45,617 nt of DNA from Clostridia bacterium (lineage in GTDB: Bacteria; Bacillota; Clostridia; Christensenellales; Borkfalkiaceae): positions 1 to 45,617 of the forward strand of contig CAAFVM010000004.1 of the NCBI GenBank assembly GCA_900766495.1, written 5' to 3'. The translations under genes and the position numbers were made by a program. This document shows positions 25,013 through 33,934 of the stretch, one piece after another; within the stretch, counting starts at the first letter, position 1; each line of letters starts with the position of its first letter. Below the pieces are notes generated by a model. That model saw nothing but the letters and a program-made list of their open reading frames with translations. It searched no databases and had not been told where the DNA came from.

Positions 25013-26643
25013 AACACTTTTTTCTCCTTTTAAAATGCGATTTTTTACGCTTGTTCGGGTTTAATAAAGCGTTGCATTCGGGTAAAAAGGGCGGCGCGCT
25101 TAAATTCGCGCTTATAATAGCCCTCGCCGTTATATTAGGCGGCGTCGCGGCGGCAACCTCGGGAATGTATTCGTTTTTAATAGTTTCGCTTATGCCCGAA
25201 AGGCAGGGAATAGCTTTGGGCGTGTTCACGTCGGTTTATTTGATTTTCGGGCTGGTTTTCGCAATAAGCAGCGCGTCGGGCACCATTTTCGGCGGACGCG
25301 ATTACGACCAGCTTGCCGCATACCCGATTAAAACAACCACGGTGGTGTTTGCTAAAAGCGCGTTCGTATACATATTTTTGTTGCTTGTCGCGGTCGTGAT
25401 AATAGTTCCGTCGGGCGCGGTGTGCGCGTTTTTCGACGGCAACGGCTTGCTTTCGGGCTTGTGTTTAACCGTTTACGTGCTGTTTCTGCCGTTTTTCCCG
25501 CTCGGCGCGGGGCTGGGAATAGGCTCGTTTTTCTCGTGGTTTTTTGCAAGAATAAAACATAAAAATGTATTCAAAATTATTTTTTCGGCGCTCGGCGTGG
25601 GGCTTTATTTGTTTTTGGTTATTGCGGGAAACAACGCCGCCGAACCCGACGACACCGTTTTAACCGACCTTATAATAGCGCTTTCAAACGCGCTTTATCC
25701 GGTTTTTTACGCGGCGAAAGGGGGCGTGTACGGCGGTTGGGGGTTGCTTGCCGCGGTAGGCGTAAGCGCATTGGTCGCCGGCATATATTTCGCGGTGGTA
25801 GGCAAGTGTTATAAAAAAATAAACGACGCCATACTTACAAAACGCGCGGGCGGTAAGTTCAAACTTAAAAAGGACGAAAAGAAAAAAGGCGAAGCGAAAG
25901 CTGAAAAGAATTCGTCGTTTAAAAGCTTGTTCAAGGTGAATTTCAAAGGCTGGCTTTCCTGCCCTACGGCGGTTATAAACCATGCTGTGGGTCCGCTTTT
26001 AATGCTCGCGCTGGTAATTTATTTTGCGGTGAGCGGCAAGTTCGGCTTTCTTACGAGCGGCGGAGCGGACGGCGAAATGAATTTCATACTCGATTACGTA
26101 AAGGGTTACGCCGTTTACGCGCCTGTGTTTTTCGTCGGCGTTTTTTCTTACACCTGCTGTTCGGTTTCTATCGAGGGCAAAAACCTGTGGATTGTTAAAA
26201 GCATGCCGGTTCGTGCGGTCGACTTTTTTAAATCGAAAGTTCTTTTGGGAATGTTACTGAGTTTTCCTTTGACGGCGATAACTCAAATCGTGCTTTCTGT
26301 TTGCATCGGATATAGCGTTTATGAAGTTATAGCCGCACTTTTGTTTCTTTTTGTGTATTCGTTGTCGGCGAACATGTTCGGGCTTTACGTCAATATCAAA
26401 CACCCGTTTTTCGATTGGAATACGCCCGCCGAAGCCGTTAAACGCGGCACTTCGGTTATGATATGTACCATTGTGGGAATGCTTATCGTCGTTCCCGTTT
26501 CGGCTGTTAACTTTTTGGTAACGTTCGTTTCTGGCAGTTATTACTACGCGTGGGCGGTTAATATTCTGCTTTTCGCCGCAGACGGCGCGGTTTTCATAAG
26601 GTATTTTCGCAAAAACGGCGACGCTCTTTTAAGCGCGTTGTAA
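25009..26643 (+). CDS. Large ABC transporter permease (ABC-2-like)
   Basis: The 544-residue protein has about twelve hydrophobic segments in two halves, separated by a charged stretch rich in Lys and Glu (about 280-305: K-K-D-E-K-K-K-G-E-A). The size and layout fit the permeases of two-gene ATPase/permease exporters in Bacillota. It is translationally coupled to the ATPase. A terminator and a hairpin repeat follow. The substrate is unknown. Confidence 0.8.
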   Translation: MKHFFLLLKCDFLRLFGFNKALHSGKKGGALKFALIIALAVILGGVAAATSGMYSFLIVSLMPERQGIALGVFTSVYLIFGLVFAISSASGTIFGGRDYDQLAAYPIKTTTVVFAKSAFVYIFLLLVAVVIIVPSGAVCAFFDGNGLLSGLCLTVYVLFLPFFPLGAGLGIGSFFSWFFARIKHKNVFKIIFSALGVGLYLFLVIAGNNAAEPDDTVLTDLIIALSNALYPVFYAAKGGVYGGWGLLAAVGVSALVAGIYFAVVGKCYKKINDAILTKRAGGKFKLKKDEKKKGEAKAEKNSSFKSLFKVNFKGWLSCPTAVINHAVGPLLMLALVIYFAVSGKFGFLTSGGADGEMNFILDYVKGYAVYAPVFFVGVFSYTCCSVSIEGKNLWIVKSMPVRAVDFFKSKVLLGMLLSFPLTAITQIVLSVCIGYSVYEVIAALLFLFVYSLSANMFGLYVNIKHPFFDWNTPAEAVKRGTSVMICTIVGMLIVVPVSAVNFLVTFVSGSYYYAWAVNILLFAADGAVFIRYFRKNGDALLSAL

Positions 26644-26692
26644 GCTTGTCGTTTTGCCGAGCGTTCCTTTTAATTTTAATTATAATAGCATT

Positions 26693-26723
26693 AAAGACTT
26701 CGAATTTTTTCGGGGTCTTTTTT
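26693..26723 (+). terminator. Terminator after the second ABC system
   Basis: AAAGAC (26693-26698) pairs with GTCTTT (26715-26720), with a T-run after it; an inner CGAA/TTCG pairing extends the stem. Confidence 0.65.
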
Positions 26724-26726
26724 AGT

Positions 26727-26760
26727 AAAAAGCGGCGTATAGGTCGATTATCGCGCGTTT
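26727..26760 (+). repeat. Dispersed hairpin repeat, copy 6 (diverged)
   Basis: AAAAAGCGGCGTATAGGTCG continues ATTATCGCGCGTTT, with TTTATTTGAG beyond it as in copy 3. The GTCGATTATCG part equals that of copy 1. Confidence 0.5.
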
Positions 26761-26899
26761 CGTTTATTTGAGCGTGTGTTTTTTCGCTCCGATTTTCGTA
26801 AAAACGCCGCTTTTCATTAAGTAGTTTAAAAGCGGGGTGCGGCGCACGCATCCGAATACTAATTGCAATAAATCTGCAAGTTTTTGCAACATGGCTATA

Positions 26900-26928
26900 T
26901 TGACTTGCGAAAAATAATGAATTATAAT
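26900..26928 (+). promoter_or_regulatory. Promoter of the glycan-utilisation operon
   Basis: TTGACT (26900-26905), a 17-base spacer and a perfect TATAAT (26923-26928), 33 bases before the alpha-galactosidase start. The 317-base gap otherwise holds the ABC terminator and repeat copy 6. Confidence 0.75.
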
Positions 26929-26960
26929 AGTTGCGTGAATAGTAAAAAAGGCGGTCGCGT

Positions 26961-29156
26961 ATGTCCATTCAGATAAATAACCAACGGTTCGTGCTTGAAA
27001 CCGAAAATACTTGCCTTATTTTAAAGGTTCGTAACGGGTTTCTCGAACGGGCGTATTACGGCGCGAAAATTCCCGATTACGATATAGATTATTTAAGAAA
27101 CGACCAGATACTCGGTTTTTGCCCGTACGATAAAACCGCGGGCTTGCGTTATACCTATGCGGGCGGAAAATACGAATATTCGGGCGAAAACTCGGGCGAC
27201 AGCCGCGCTTGCGCCGTTAACATAATCGACGAAAACGGTTACATAGGTTGCAGGCTGAAATACCGCGGCTGCGAAATGGTTACCGCTCTTCCCGAAGATT
27301 ACGTTATGCCGTCGGTTCGCGGGGTAGCGGAGGGTATAAAAATAACCTTATTCGATGAAAATAAAAAAGTAGCGGTAGATTTGTATTATTACATAGCCGA
27401 AGAATGCGACGTAATTTGCCGTTTCGCCCGCATAATAAACGAGGGCGAAGAAAAAATTTCGCTCACGGCGGCGGCAAGTTTGCAAATAGATTTCGAAAAT
27501 CCGAATTTCGAGGTTATATCATATTCCGGCGGGTGCGGTTCTGAATTTCGGCTTGAACGGCAAAAGTTATTAAAGGGCAAATACGAAATTAGTTCTTCCG
27601 CCGGCATGACGGGGCATGCTTCTAACCCGTTTATTGCGCTTTGCTCCTCGAACGCGACCGAAGAAAACGGCGATTGCTACGCGTTCAACCTTTTATACAG
27701 CGGCAACTTTAAAAACCTGTTAGATTACGACGAGCGCAATTTTCTGCGCTTTGTTTGCGGAATAAACGACAAAAATTTTAACTGGACGCTTGAAAAGGGC
27801 GAAAGTTTTTACACTCCGCAGGCGGTTGCCACTTTCAGCGACCATGGCATTGGCGGTGCGTCGCGCAATATGCATAAACTGATACGCGGGCGTATTTTGC
27901 CTCCGCAGTTTAACAAACCCGCGCCCGTGGTTGCCAACACGTGGGAAAGTTACGGCTTTAACGTAACCGAAGAAAAGTTTATAAAATTCGCAGAAAAAGC
28001 GGATTTGTCGGGTGCAGATACAGTGGTTTTAGACGACGGTTGGTTTCGTTGCGACGACAAAAGCGGGCTTGGCGACTGGCAATTAATAAAAGACAAATTC
28101 CCCGACGGCTTGGATTTCTGCGTGAAAAAACTGCGCGAACTCAACCTGAATTTCGGTATTTGGTTCGAACCCGAAATGATAAGCGAAAGCAGCGCGCTTT
28201 ACGCCGCTCACCCCGACTGGGTGCTGAATAACGGCGACGAGGGGAGCGAAAGCCGCAATCAGTATGTTTTAGACCTTACGAATCCCGCCGTGGTCGAATA
28301 TATAATAAAGCTTATAACCGATTTTCTGTCGCGCTATCCCGTAACCTATTTAAAGTGGGACGCGAACAGGTATATTTCGGAAGCGGGCAGTAAATACACA
28401 AAAAATCAGGGCGAGGTGTGGCACCGTTACGTTCTGAATTTATATAAAATATTCGGCGCGATAACCGAAAAATTCCCCGACGTGTGGCTTGAGGGCTGCG
28501 CGGGCGGCGGGGGGAGATTCGACCTCGGAATACTTTACTATCAGCCGCTTATATGGGTTTCGGACAATACCGACCCTTACGGCAGAGCCGCCATGCAATA
28601 CGATGCGAGCGTAGCTTATCCCGCGCGGGTTTTAAGCTATCACGTTTCGGCTGACGAGGGCTATACCGGCAAGCGTTCGGACGAAGAGTTCAGATTTTTG
28701 GTTTCGCGTTTGGGCGGGTTCGGTTACGAGTTCGACCTTACTGTGCTAACGGCTGACGAAATAAAAAAATACCGCGCGCTCGCAGACGAAAGAAAAGCGG
28801 TGGCGGCTTATGTAGAAAACGGCGATTTATATCGGCTTGAAACCGATACGAGGTTTTATTACGCAACGCTTAACGTTATGCCCGACCGCTCGTCGGCTCT
28901 GCTGACGTTTTTGCAGGTAAATTCGCAACCGCGAACCGAATGCGTGAACATAAAAATAAAAGGGCTTAAACCCGACGGATTATACGAAATAGGAAATAGC
29001 GGCTTGAAATTGCACGGCAGAACTCTTGAAAAGGCGGGGCTAAAAATAGGCGACCTGTTATGCCCGCACTGGAAAGACGGCAGAAGCGGCGGGGTTTACC
29101 TGAAAAAAGGTAAATCGGGCAGCGGAGTTTCGTTTATAATAAAAGAAGTAAAATAA
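26961..29156 (+). CDS. Alpha-galactosidase, glycoside hydrolase family 36
   Basis: The 731-residue enzyme removes terminal alpha-galactose from oligosaccharides or galactomannan side chains. Family hallmarks are L-D-D-G-W-F (about 356-361), G-I-W-F-E-P-E-M (about 395-402), the nucleophile Asp467 in L-K-W-D-A-N-R, and C-A-G-G-G-G-R-F (about 514-521). The acid/base is Asp535 in S-D-N-T-D-P-Y-G-R. There is no signal peptide, so it acts in the cytoplasm on imported sugars. AAGGCGG precedes the ATG. It heads an operon with the AraC regulator, eight bases downstream, and the lipoprotein and transport genes. Confidence 0.95.
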   Translation: MSIQINNQRFVLETENTCLILKVRNGFLERAYYGAKIPDYDIDYLRNDQILGFCPYDKTAGLRYTYAGGKYEYSGENSGDSRACAVNIIDENGYIGCRLKYRGCEMVTALPEDYVMPSVRGVAEGIKITLFDENKKVAVDLYYYIAEECDVICRFARIINEGEEKISLTAAASLQIDFENPNFEVISYSGGCGSEFRLERQKLLKGKYEISSSAGMTGHASNPFIALCSSNATEENGDCYAFNLLYSGNFKNLLDYDERNFLRFVCGINDKNFNWTLEKGESFYTPQAVATFSDHGIGGASRNMHKLIRGRILPPQFNKPAPVVANTWESYGFNVTEEKFIKFAEKADLSGADTVVLDDGWFRCDDKSGLGDWQLIKDKFPDGLDFCVKKLRELNLNFGIWFEPEMISESSALYAAHPDWVLNNGDEGSESRNQYVLDLTNPAVVEYIIKLITDFLSRYPVTYLKWDANRYISEAGSKYTKNQGEVWHRYVLNLYKIFGAITEKFPDVWLEGCAGGGGRFDLGILYYQPLIWVSDNTDPYGRAAMQYDASVAYPARVLSYHVSADEGYTGKRSDEEFRFLVSRLGGFGYEFDLTVLTADEIKKYRALADERKAVAAYVENGDLYRLETDTRFYYATLNVMPDRSSALLTFLQVNSQPRTECVNIKIKGLKPDGLYEIGNSGLKLHGRTLEKAGLKIGDLLCPHWKDGRSGGVYLKKGKSGSGVSFIIKEVK

Positions 29157-29164
29157 GGACTATA

Positions 29165-30034
29165 ATGGAAAATTCCGAAGAACGCAGGTTTTTATATCGC
29201 TTTTTTCAAAAATACGAGCGCGACGATTTTTGCTTGACTCAATACGGCTATCACAGATGGAGTAAAGAAACGTCGCACGCGCCCACAATAAAAGACAGTT
29301 ACGTTCTGCACATAGTGCTTGACGGCAAAGGGTATGTGCGGGTGAAAGGAAAACAATATCCCGCCACCCGAGGAAACGCCTTTCTTATCCGCCCGGGCGA
29401 ACTTATCGATTATTATTCGGATAAAAAGAATATCTGGTCGTATATATGGCTTGGCGTAGACGGCAATTCCGCCGAAGAATATTTCAGACGATGCGGATTC
29501 GACGAATATAACTACGTTCTGGTTTTAAACGACGTTGACGAACTGCACTCCATAATAAAAGATATGCTTTGCCGCCCCGAAATGAATTACCCCGATTATT
29601 ACGTCACGGGAAAAGCTTATGAATTTTTAGATTGTTTTCTTTCTAAAATAATAACGCAGAAAGGTAAGCGCGAGGTCAAATACAGCGATAATCTGAATAA
29701 AGTTATAGAATATATTCACAAAAACTATTATCGCGATCTTTCAATAACCGAAATTTGCGAAGAGTTCGGGTTTGAACGAAGCAGCTTATACCGTATGTTC
29801 AAAAAGCAGTTCGGCGTTTCAACGCAGGAATATATATTGATTTATAGGCTTGAAGTAGCCGATAACTGCATAACGCACACGTCTATGTCGTTCAAAACCA
29901 TAGCGGTTGAGTGCGGTTTTAACAATTACGCGCATTTTAGCGGAAGTTTTAAACGCTATAAAGGTTATTCGCCTAAAGAATATCGCGAAATGGTGGAAAA
30001 ACAAAAACTTCTGCAAATGAATAAAAATCAATAA
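29165..30034 (+). CDS. AraC-family regulator (MsmR/RafR-like)
   Basis: The 289-residue regulator has an N-terminal cupin sugar-binding part (about 30-110, with L-H-I-V-L-D-G-K-G and L-I-R-P-G-E-L). A C-terminal double helix-turn-helix follows (about 185-285: L-S-I-T-E-I-C-E-E-F-G-F-E-R-S-S-L-Y-R, then F-K-T-I-A-V-E-C-G-F and Y-S-P-K-E-Y-R). Relatives activate alpha-galactoside or multiple-sugar operons on binding the sugar. It lies between the alpha-galactosidase and the transport genes, so it probably controls this locus. AAGGA precedes the ATG. Confidence 0.9.
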   Translation: MENSEERRFLYRFFQKYERDDFCLTQYGYHRWSKETSHAPTIKDSYVLHIVLDGKGYVRVKGKQYPATRGNAFLIRPGELIDYYSDKKNIWSYIWLGVDGNSAEEYFRRCGFDEYNYVLVLNDVDELHSIIKDMLCRPEMNYPDYYVTGKAYEFLDCFLSKIITQKGKREVKYSDNLNKVIEYIHKNYYRDLSITEICEEFGFERSSLYRMFKKQFGVSTQEYILIYRLEVADNCITHTSMSFKTIAVECGFNNYAHFSGSFKRYKGYSPKEYREMVEKQKLLQMNKNQ

Positions 30035-30046
30035 ACGGAGGAATTG

Positions 30047-33000
30047 ATGATGAAGAAAACAAGACTTGCGGCACTGTTTATGTGCCTTATCGGATTGATT
30101 TTCGCACTTACGGGCGTTGCTTGCGCGACCAACGACGAAAAAGAAGAATGGTCGTTTACCGCGAACGTTCCCGTTGCGTGCGAAGAGGGCGATACCGTTA
30201 GTATAACTCTTAACGTCGAAAACGTTACGGGGTGGACTGCAACTTACGAAGTGACTAAAAACGGAGAAAGCGTTGCCGTAAGCGAAAACGGAGAATTTAC
30301 CCCGACCGCGACCGGCGAATACGTTATTAAAGTTGTTGTGACTTATAAGGGAGAAAATCAGGAAAAGACTTATAAGTTAAACGTAATTAAAGACGCAACC
30401 GCCCCGGTAGTTACGTCGACTATAACCGATAAAACCGCGGCGAAAGGCGAATATAATTTTGCCGAAGACCTTGCTTCTATAGTTGCAACCGACAACAAGA
30501 CCGCCGCCGAAAATCTTAAAAAATCCATCGTTTCGGTAACGTTGGACGGCGTTGCGCTTACCGTAACCGAAAACGTTTGCACGTTCGAACGCGCGGGCGA
30601 ATACAACGTTAGTTATAAGGTAGAAGACGAAGAGGGCAACTCGGTTCCTCTGTCTTACACAATAACCGTAAACGGGCTTTATTTAAACGAAAAAGCTTTT
30701 GCAAGCGAAACGTTCCAGCTTGCCGAATATGAAATAGCAAGCGTTCGCGCGTTCGGGTATGAAAACGCAACCGTTAATGTTGAACTTACGCAGGACGGCG
30801 AAACTCAAACCGTAGAACAGGGCGCCAAGGTTAAATTCCTTAAAACTACCGACGTAACCCTTAAATATACGCTTGTTTCCGGCGAAGAAGAAAAAGACGT
30901 TATAGAAAAAACCGTAACCGTGAAAACTTTGGATTTGTTGCTTTCCGAAACCGATTTTAAAGTAACCGAGGGCGACGAAATAACAGTTCCTACGGCTACG
31001 CTGTCGAACCAAACCGAAGGCGTAACCGTAACCGTTAAAGTAAGCGGACAATATCAGGAAGAAAAAGAAGTTGCGCAGGGAGAAAAACTGACTGCGGCAA
31101 GCGGCGTTACCGAAATAACGTTCACCGCGAAAAACGCAGACGGCACGTTTGAATTGTCGCGCACGGCTACCGTTGTGGCGATAGGCAAAGACGAAATAGT
31201 TTCGTTTGAAAAAGACGGAGCCGATAACCCCGATTTCAACGTTCCCGCATGGGGGCAGAGAATGGGCAACGAAGAACTCAACGACAACCCCACTTACGTA
31301 AAATCGGGCAAATATTCGGCAAAACTTACGTTCGGACCGAACAGAGCTAACCAAAACACCTATGCCGCGGGCTTCTGCTACTGGGAAAATCAGGTAAAAG
31401 CCGTTAACGTAGAGGGTGCGAACGGACTTTCGATGTGGATTTACTGCGAAAAAAAAGAAGCGTATATAGTGGCGAGCATAGCTACCGGCTCGGGCGCTAA
31501 ATATTCGGGCGCAAGAATTTCGCACGTAATTAAACTTGCAAAAGGCTGGAACGAAGTTAATATTAATTTCGACTATCAGGTTTACAACGCGGGCGAAAAG
31601 ACCGTTAACGGCAACAAAGTTTCGCTCGATATTAAAAACGGCATAAGCGAATTGTGCTTCTACCGCGTAAAGAAAGGCGCCTATACCAACTGGGACAGCG
31701 TAAACGGCGGCAACGTTACCGATTATATTTACGACAACGCGCTTTCTGTTTACCTCGACGAAGTAAGAGCTAAAAAACTCGAACTCCCCGACGGAGTGTA
31801 TTTCACTTTCGACAGCAAGCCCGCTTCGACCGGCGCCTTTAACGGAAAGGCTACCGTAGTAGCTCCCAAAATGCTTGTTACCGAGGGCGTTACTTTAACA
31901 GCGAAAATCACTGCTCCCGACGGAACGGTTACCGCCGCCGCCATCGGAGACGAATTTTCCTTAACCCAAAGCGGACGTTATATAATCACCTATAAAGCGG
32001 AAAAAGAGGGCAAATCCTCGCAAGAAATCAGTTTTGAAGTTCTTGTTCCCGCCGAGGGCGAATTCTTATCGTTCGAAACCGTAAACGGCGCCACGCCCGA
32101 CATATCCGGCGCGGTTGGTGAAGTAACGATTAATAAAGACGCGCAATATGTAAACTCGGGCAGTCAGTCGGCAAAACTTACGACTGTGTTAAATCAGTGG
32201 GGCAACTGCGTTGCGGGCGTATGCCATTACGAAGACTCTCGCCATATGCCCAACATCGAGGGCGCTACCGGTATTACTTTCTGGCTTTATTCCGAAAATG
32301 CACTTTATCTCTACACCACTATCGGAACAGGAGCAGGGAGCGAATACGTAAGCGCGCAAGTCAATCCCATAGCCGTGAAAGCGGGCTGGAACTTTATAAC
32401 CATCGATTTCCGCTACGATATGGCTACGTCCGGCGCGGATATTAATAAAGGTATTTGCGAATTGTATTTCGGAACCGGCGATACCGCTAACGGCAGAGGT
32501 ACGACTCCCGCTACTTTCTATCTTGACAGCGTGTGCTTCGCAAAACTCGAACTTCCCGACGGCGTATATTTCACTTTCGACAGCAAGCCCGCTTCGACCG
32601 GCACCATTAACGGAAAGGCTACCGTAGTAGCTCCGCGTATGCTTGTTACCGAGGGCGTTACTTTAACAGCGAAAATCACCGCTCCCGACGGAACGGTTAC
32701 CGACGCCGCCATCGGAGACGAATTTACCTTAACCCAAAGCGGACGTTATATAATCAGCTATAAAGCGGAAAAAGAGGGCAAACCCTCGCAAGAAATCGAG
32801 TTTGAAGTTCTTGTTCCCGCGGTAGGCGAATTCCTGTCGTTTGAAACCGTAAACGGAGCTACGCCCGACATAGCCGGCGCGCTTGGTGAAGTAACGATTA
32901 ATACCGACGCACAATATGTAAAATCGGGCAGTCAGTCGGCAAAACTTACTACGGTATTAAACGAATGGGGCAACTGCGTAGCTGGCGTATGCCATTACGA

Positions 33001-33871
33001 AGACTCTCGCCATATGCCCAACATCGAGGGCGCTACGGGTATTACTTTCTGGCTCTATTCCGAAAATGCGCTTTATCTCTACACCACTATCGGAACAGGA
33101 GCAGGGAGCGAATACGTAAGCGCGCAAGCCAAACCCATAGCAGTGAAGGCGGGCTGGAACTTTATAACCATCGATTTCCGCTACGATATGGCTACGTCCG
33201 GCGCGGATATTAGTAAAGGTATTTGCGAATTGTTTTTCGGCACAGGCGATACCGCTAACGGCAAAGGCACAACTCCCGCTACTTTCTATCTTGACAGCGT
33301 GTGCTTCGCGGCTTTACCCGAAAGAGTAGTCGAAAATCTTGCTATAGATTTCACCAACATATCGCTTCCCGCCGATAAAGAATTCGGCAACGTGGAGCTT
33401 TGCACCGACGAGCAATACACCAAAAACGGCAAACCGAGCCTGATGCTCGAAATGACTGCTAACGAAGCCGAAAACAAAAATATGCGCGCCTGCTATTCTT
33501 CGTGGGGCAAGGGCATAATGCTCACGAGCGGCGAAAACGCGGTTAAGTTCGAAGTTTACGCTTCGCGCGCTGGGTTCGTTTCGTTCGAGTTCGGTACCGG
33601 CGGCAACGCGGGCGGCGGCGCATACGGCGGCGTTAAATTCGCAAAAGTAATAGAACTTCAACAGGGCTGGAACACCGTAACTATTACGTTCGACGCGACC
33701 GGCGCTTCGGGCGACGTGAACGGCGCGGTTCTTGCCGACGGTATAGTTCACTTCGGCGCGACGGCGGTAAAATCTCTTGATTCCGCGGTTGTGGGTAACG
33801 ACCACTACGCCGACGTAGCTACCGAACCGCTTACCCTTTACGTAAGCACTATGTATGCAATAAAAGCGTAA
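30047..33871 (+). CDS. Large modular surface lipoprotein with repeated Ig-like and carbohydrate-binding-like modules
   Basis: The product of about 1274 residues is lipid-anchored (lipobox T-G-V-A-C near residue 25). It begins with Ig-like domains (about 35-375), followed by a jelly-roll-like module (about 383-575: Y-V-K-S-G-K-Y-S-A-K-L and G-W-N-E-V-N-I-N-F). Two near-identical 256-residue units come next (about 578-833 and 834-1089), each an Ig-like part plus a jelly-roll part, and then a fourth jelly-roll (about 1094-1274). The S-A-K-L and G-W-N-x-I-x-I-D-F patterns resemble carbohydrate-binding modules. No catalytic motif is seen, so it probably tethers a polysaccharide at the surface. I chose the ATG at 30047; GGAGG precedes it. 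Confidence 0.75.
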   Translation: MMKKTRLAALFMCLIGLIFALTGVACATNDEKEEWSFTANVPVACEEGDTVSITLNVENVTGWTATYEVTKNGESVAVSENGEFTPTATGEYVIKVVVTYKGENQEKTYKLNVIKDATAPVVTSTITDKTAAKGEYNFAEDLASIVATDNKTAAENLKKSIVSVTLDGVALTVTENVCTFERAGEYNVSYKVEDEEGNSVPLSYTITVNGLYLNEKAFASETFQLAEYEIASVRAFGYENATVNVELTQDGETQTVEQGAKVKFLKTTDVTLKYTLVSGEEEKDVIEKTVTVKTLDLLLSETDFKVTEGDEITVPTATLSNQTEGVTVTVKVSGQYQEEKEVAQGEKLTAASGVTEITFTAKNADGTFELSRTATVVAIGKDEIVSFEKDGADNPDFNVPAWGQRMGNEELNDNPTYVKSGKYSAKLTFGPNRANQNTYAAGFCYWENQVKAVNVEGANGLSMWIYCEKKEAYIVASIATGSGAKYSGARISHVIKLAKGWNEVNINFDYQVYNAGEKTVNGNKVSLDIKNGISELCFYRVKKGAYTNWDSVNGGNVTDYIYDNALSVYLDEVRAKKLELPDGVYFTFDSKPASTGAFNGKATVVAPKMLVTEGVTLTAKITAPDGTVTAAAIGDEFSLTQSGRYIITYKAEKEGKSSQEISFEVLVPAEGEFLSFETVNGATPDISGAVGEVTINKDAQYVNSGSQSAKLTTVLNQWGNCVAGVCHYEDSRHMPNIEGATGITFWLYSENALYLYTTIGTGAGSEYVSAQVNPIAVKAGWNFITIDFRYDMATSGADINKGICELYFGTGDTANGRGTTPATFYLDSVCFAKLELPDGVYFTFDSKPASTGTINGKATVVAPRMLVTEGVTLTAKITAPDGTVTDAAIGDEFTLTQSGRYIISYKAEKEGKPSQEIEFEVLVPAVGEFLSFETVNGATPDIAGALGEVTINTDAQYVKSGSQSAKLTTVLNEWGNCVAGVCHYEDSRHMPNIEGATGITFWLYSENALYLYTTIGTGAGSEYVSAQAKPIAVKAGWNFITIDFRYDMATSGADISKGICELFFGTGDTANGKGTTPATFYLDSVCFAALPERVVENLAIDFTNISLPADKEFGNVELCTDEQYTKNGKPSLMLEMTANEAENKNMRACYSSWGKGIMLTSGENAVKFEVYASRAGFVSFEFGTGGNAGGGAYGGVKFAKVIELQQGWNTVTITFDATGASGDVNGAVLADGIVHFGATAVKSLDSAVVGNDHYADVATEPLTLYVSTMYAIKA
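31781..33312. repeat. Two 768-bp tandem in-frame repeats within the modular lipoprotein
   Basis: The units begin at 31781 and 32549 with E-L-P-D-G-V-Y-F-T-F-D-S and are 768 bases (256 codons) apart. Long stretches are identical at the DNA level, including synonymous positions, so the duplication is recent or kept alike by recombination. Confidence 0.9.
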
Positions 33872-33885
33872 TTATAATAAAAGAT

Positions 33886-33915
33886 GTTTCGGGCGGAATT
33901 ATTTTCGCCCGAAAC
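33886..33915. other. Intercistronic hairpin without T-run
   Basis: GTTTCGGGCG (33886-33895) pairs perfectly with CGCCCGAAAC (33906-33915), 20 bases before the next start. Lacking a T-run, it may protect or process the operon message and reduce expression between the two lipoprotein genes. Confidence 0.7.
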
Positions 33916-33934
33916 GATAAAACGGAGAAATAAA

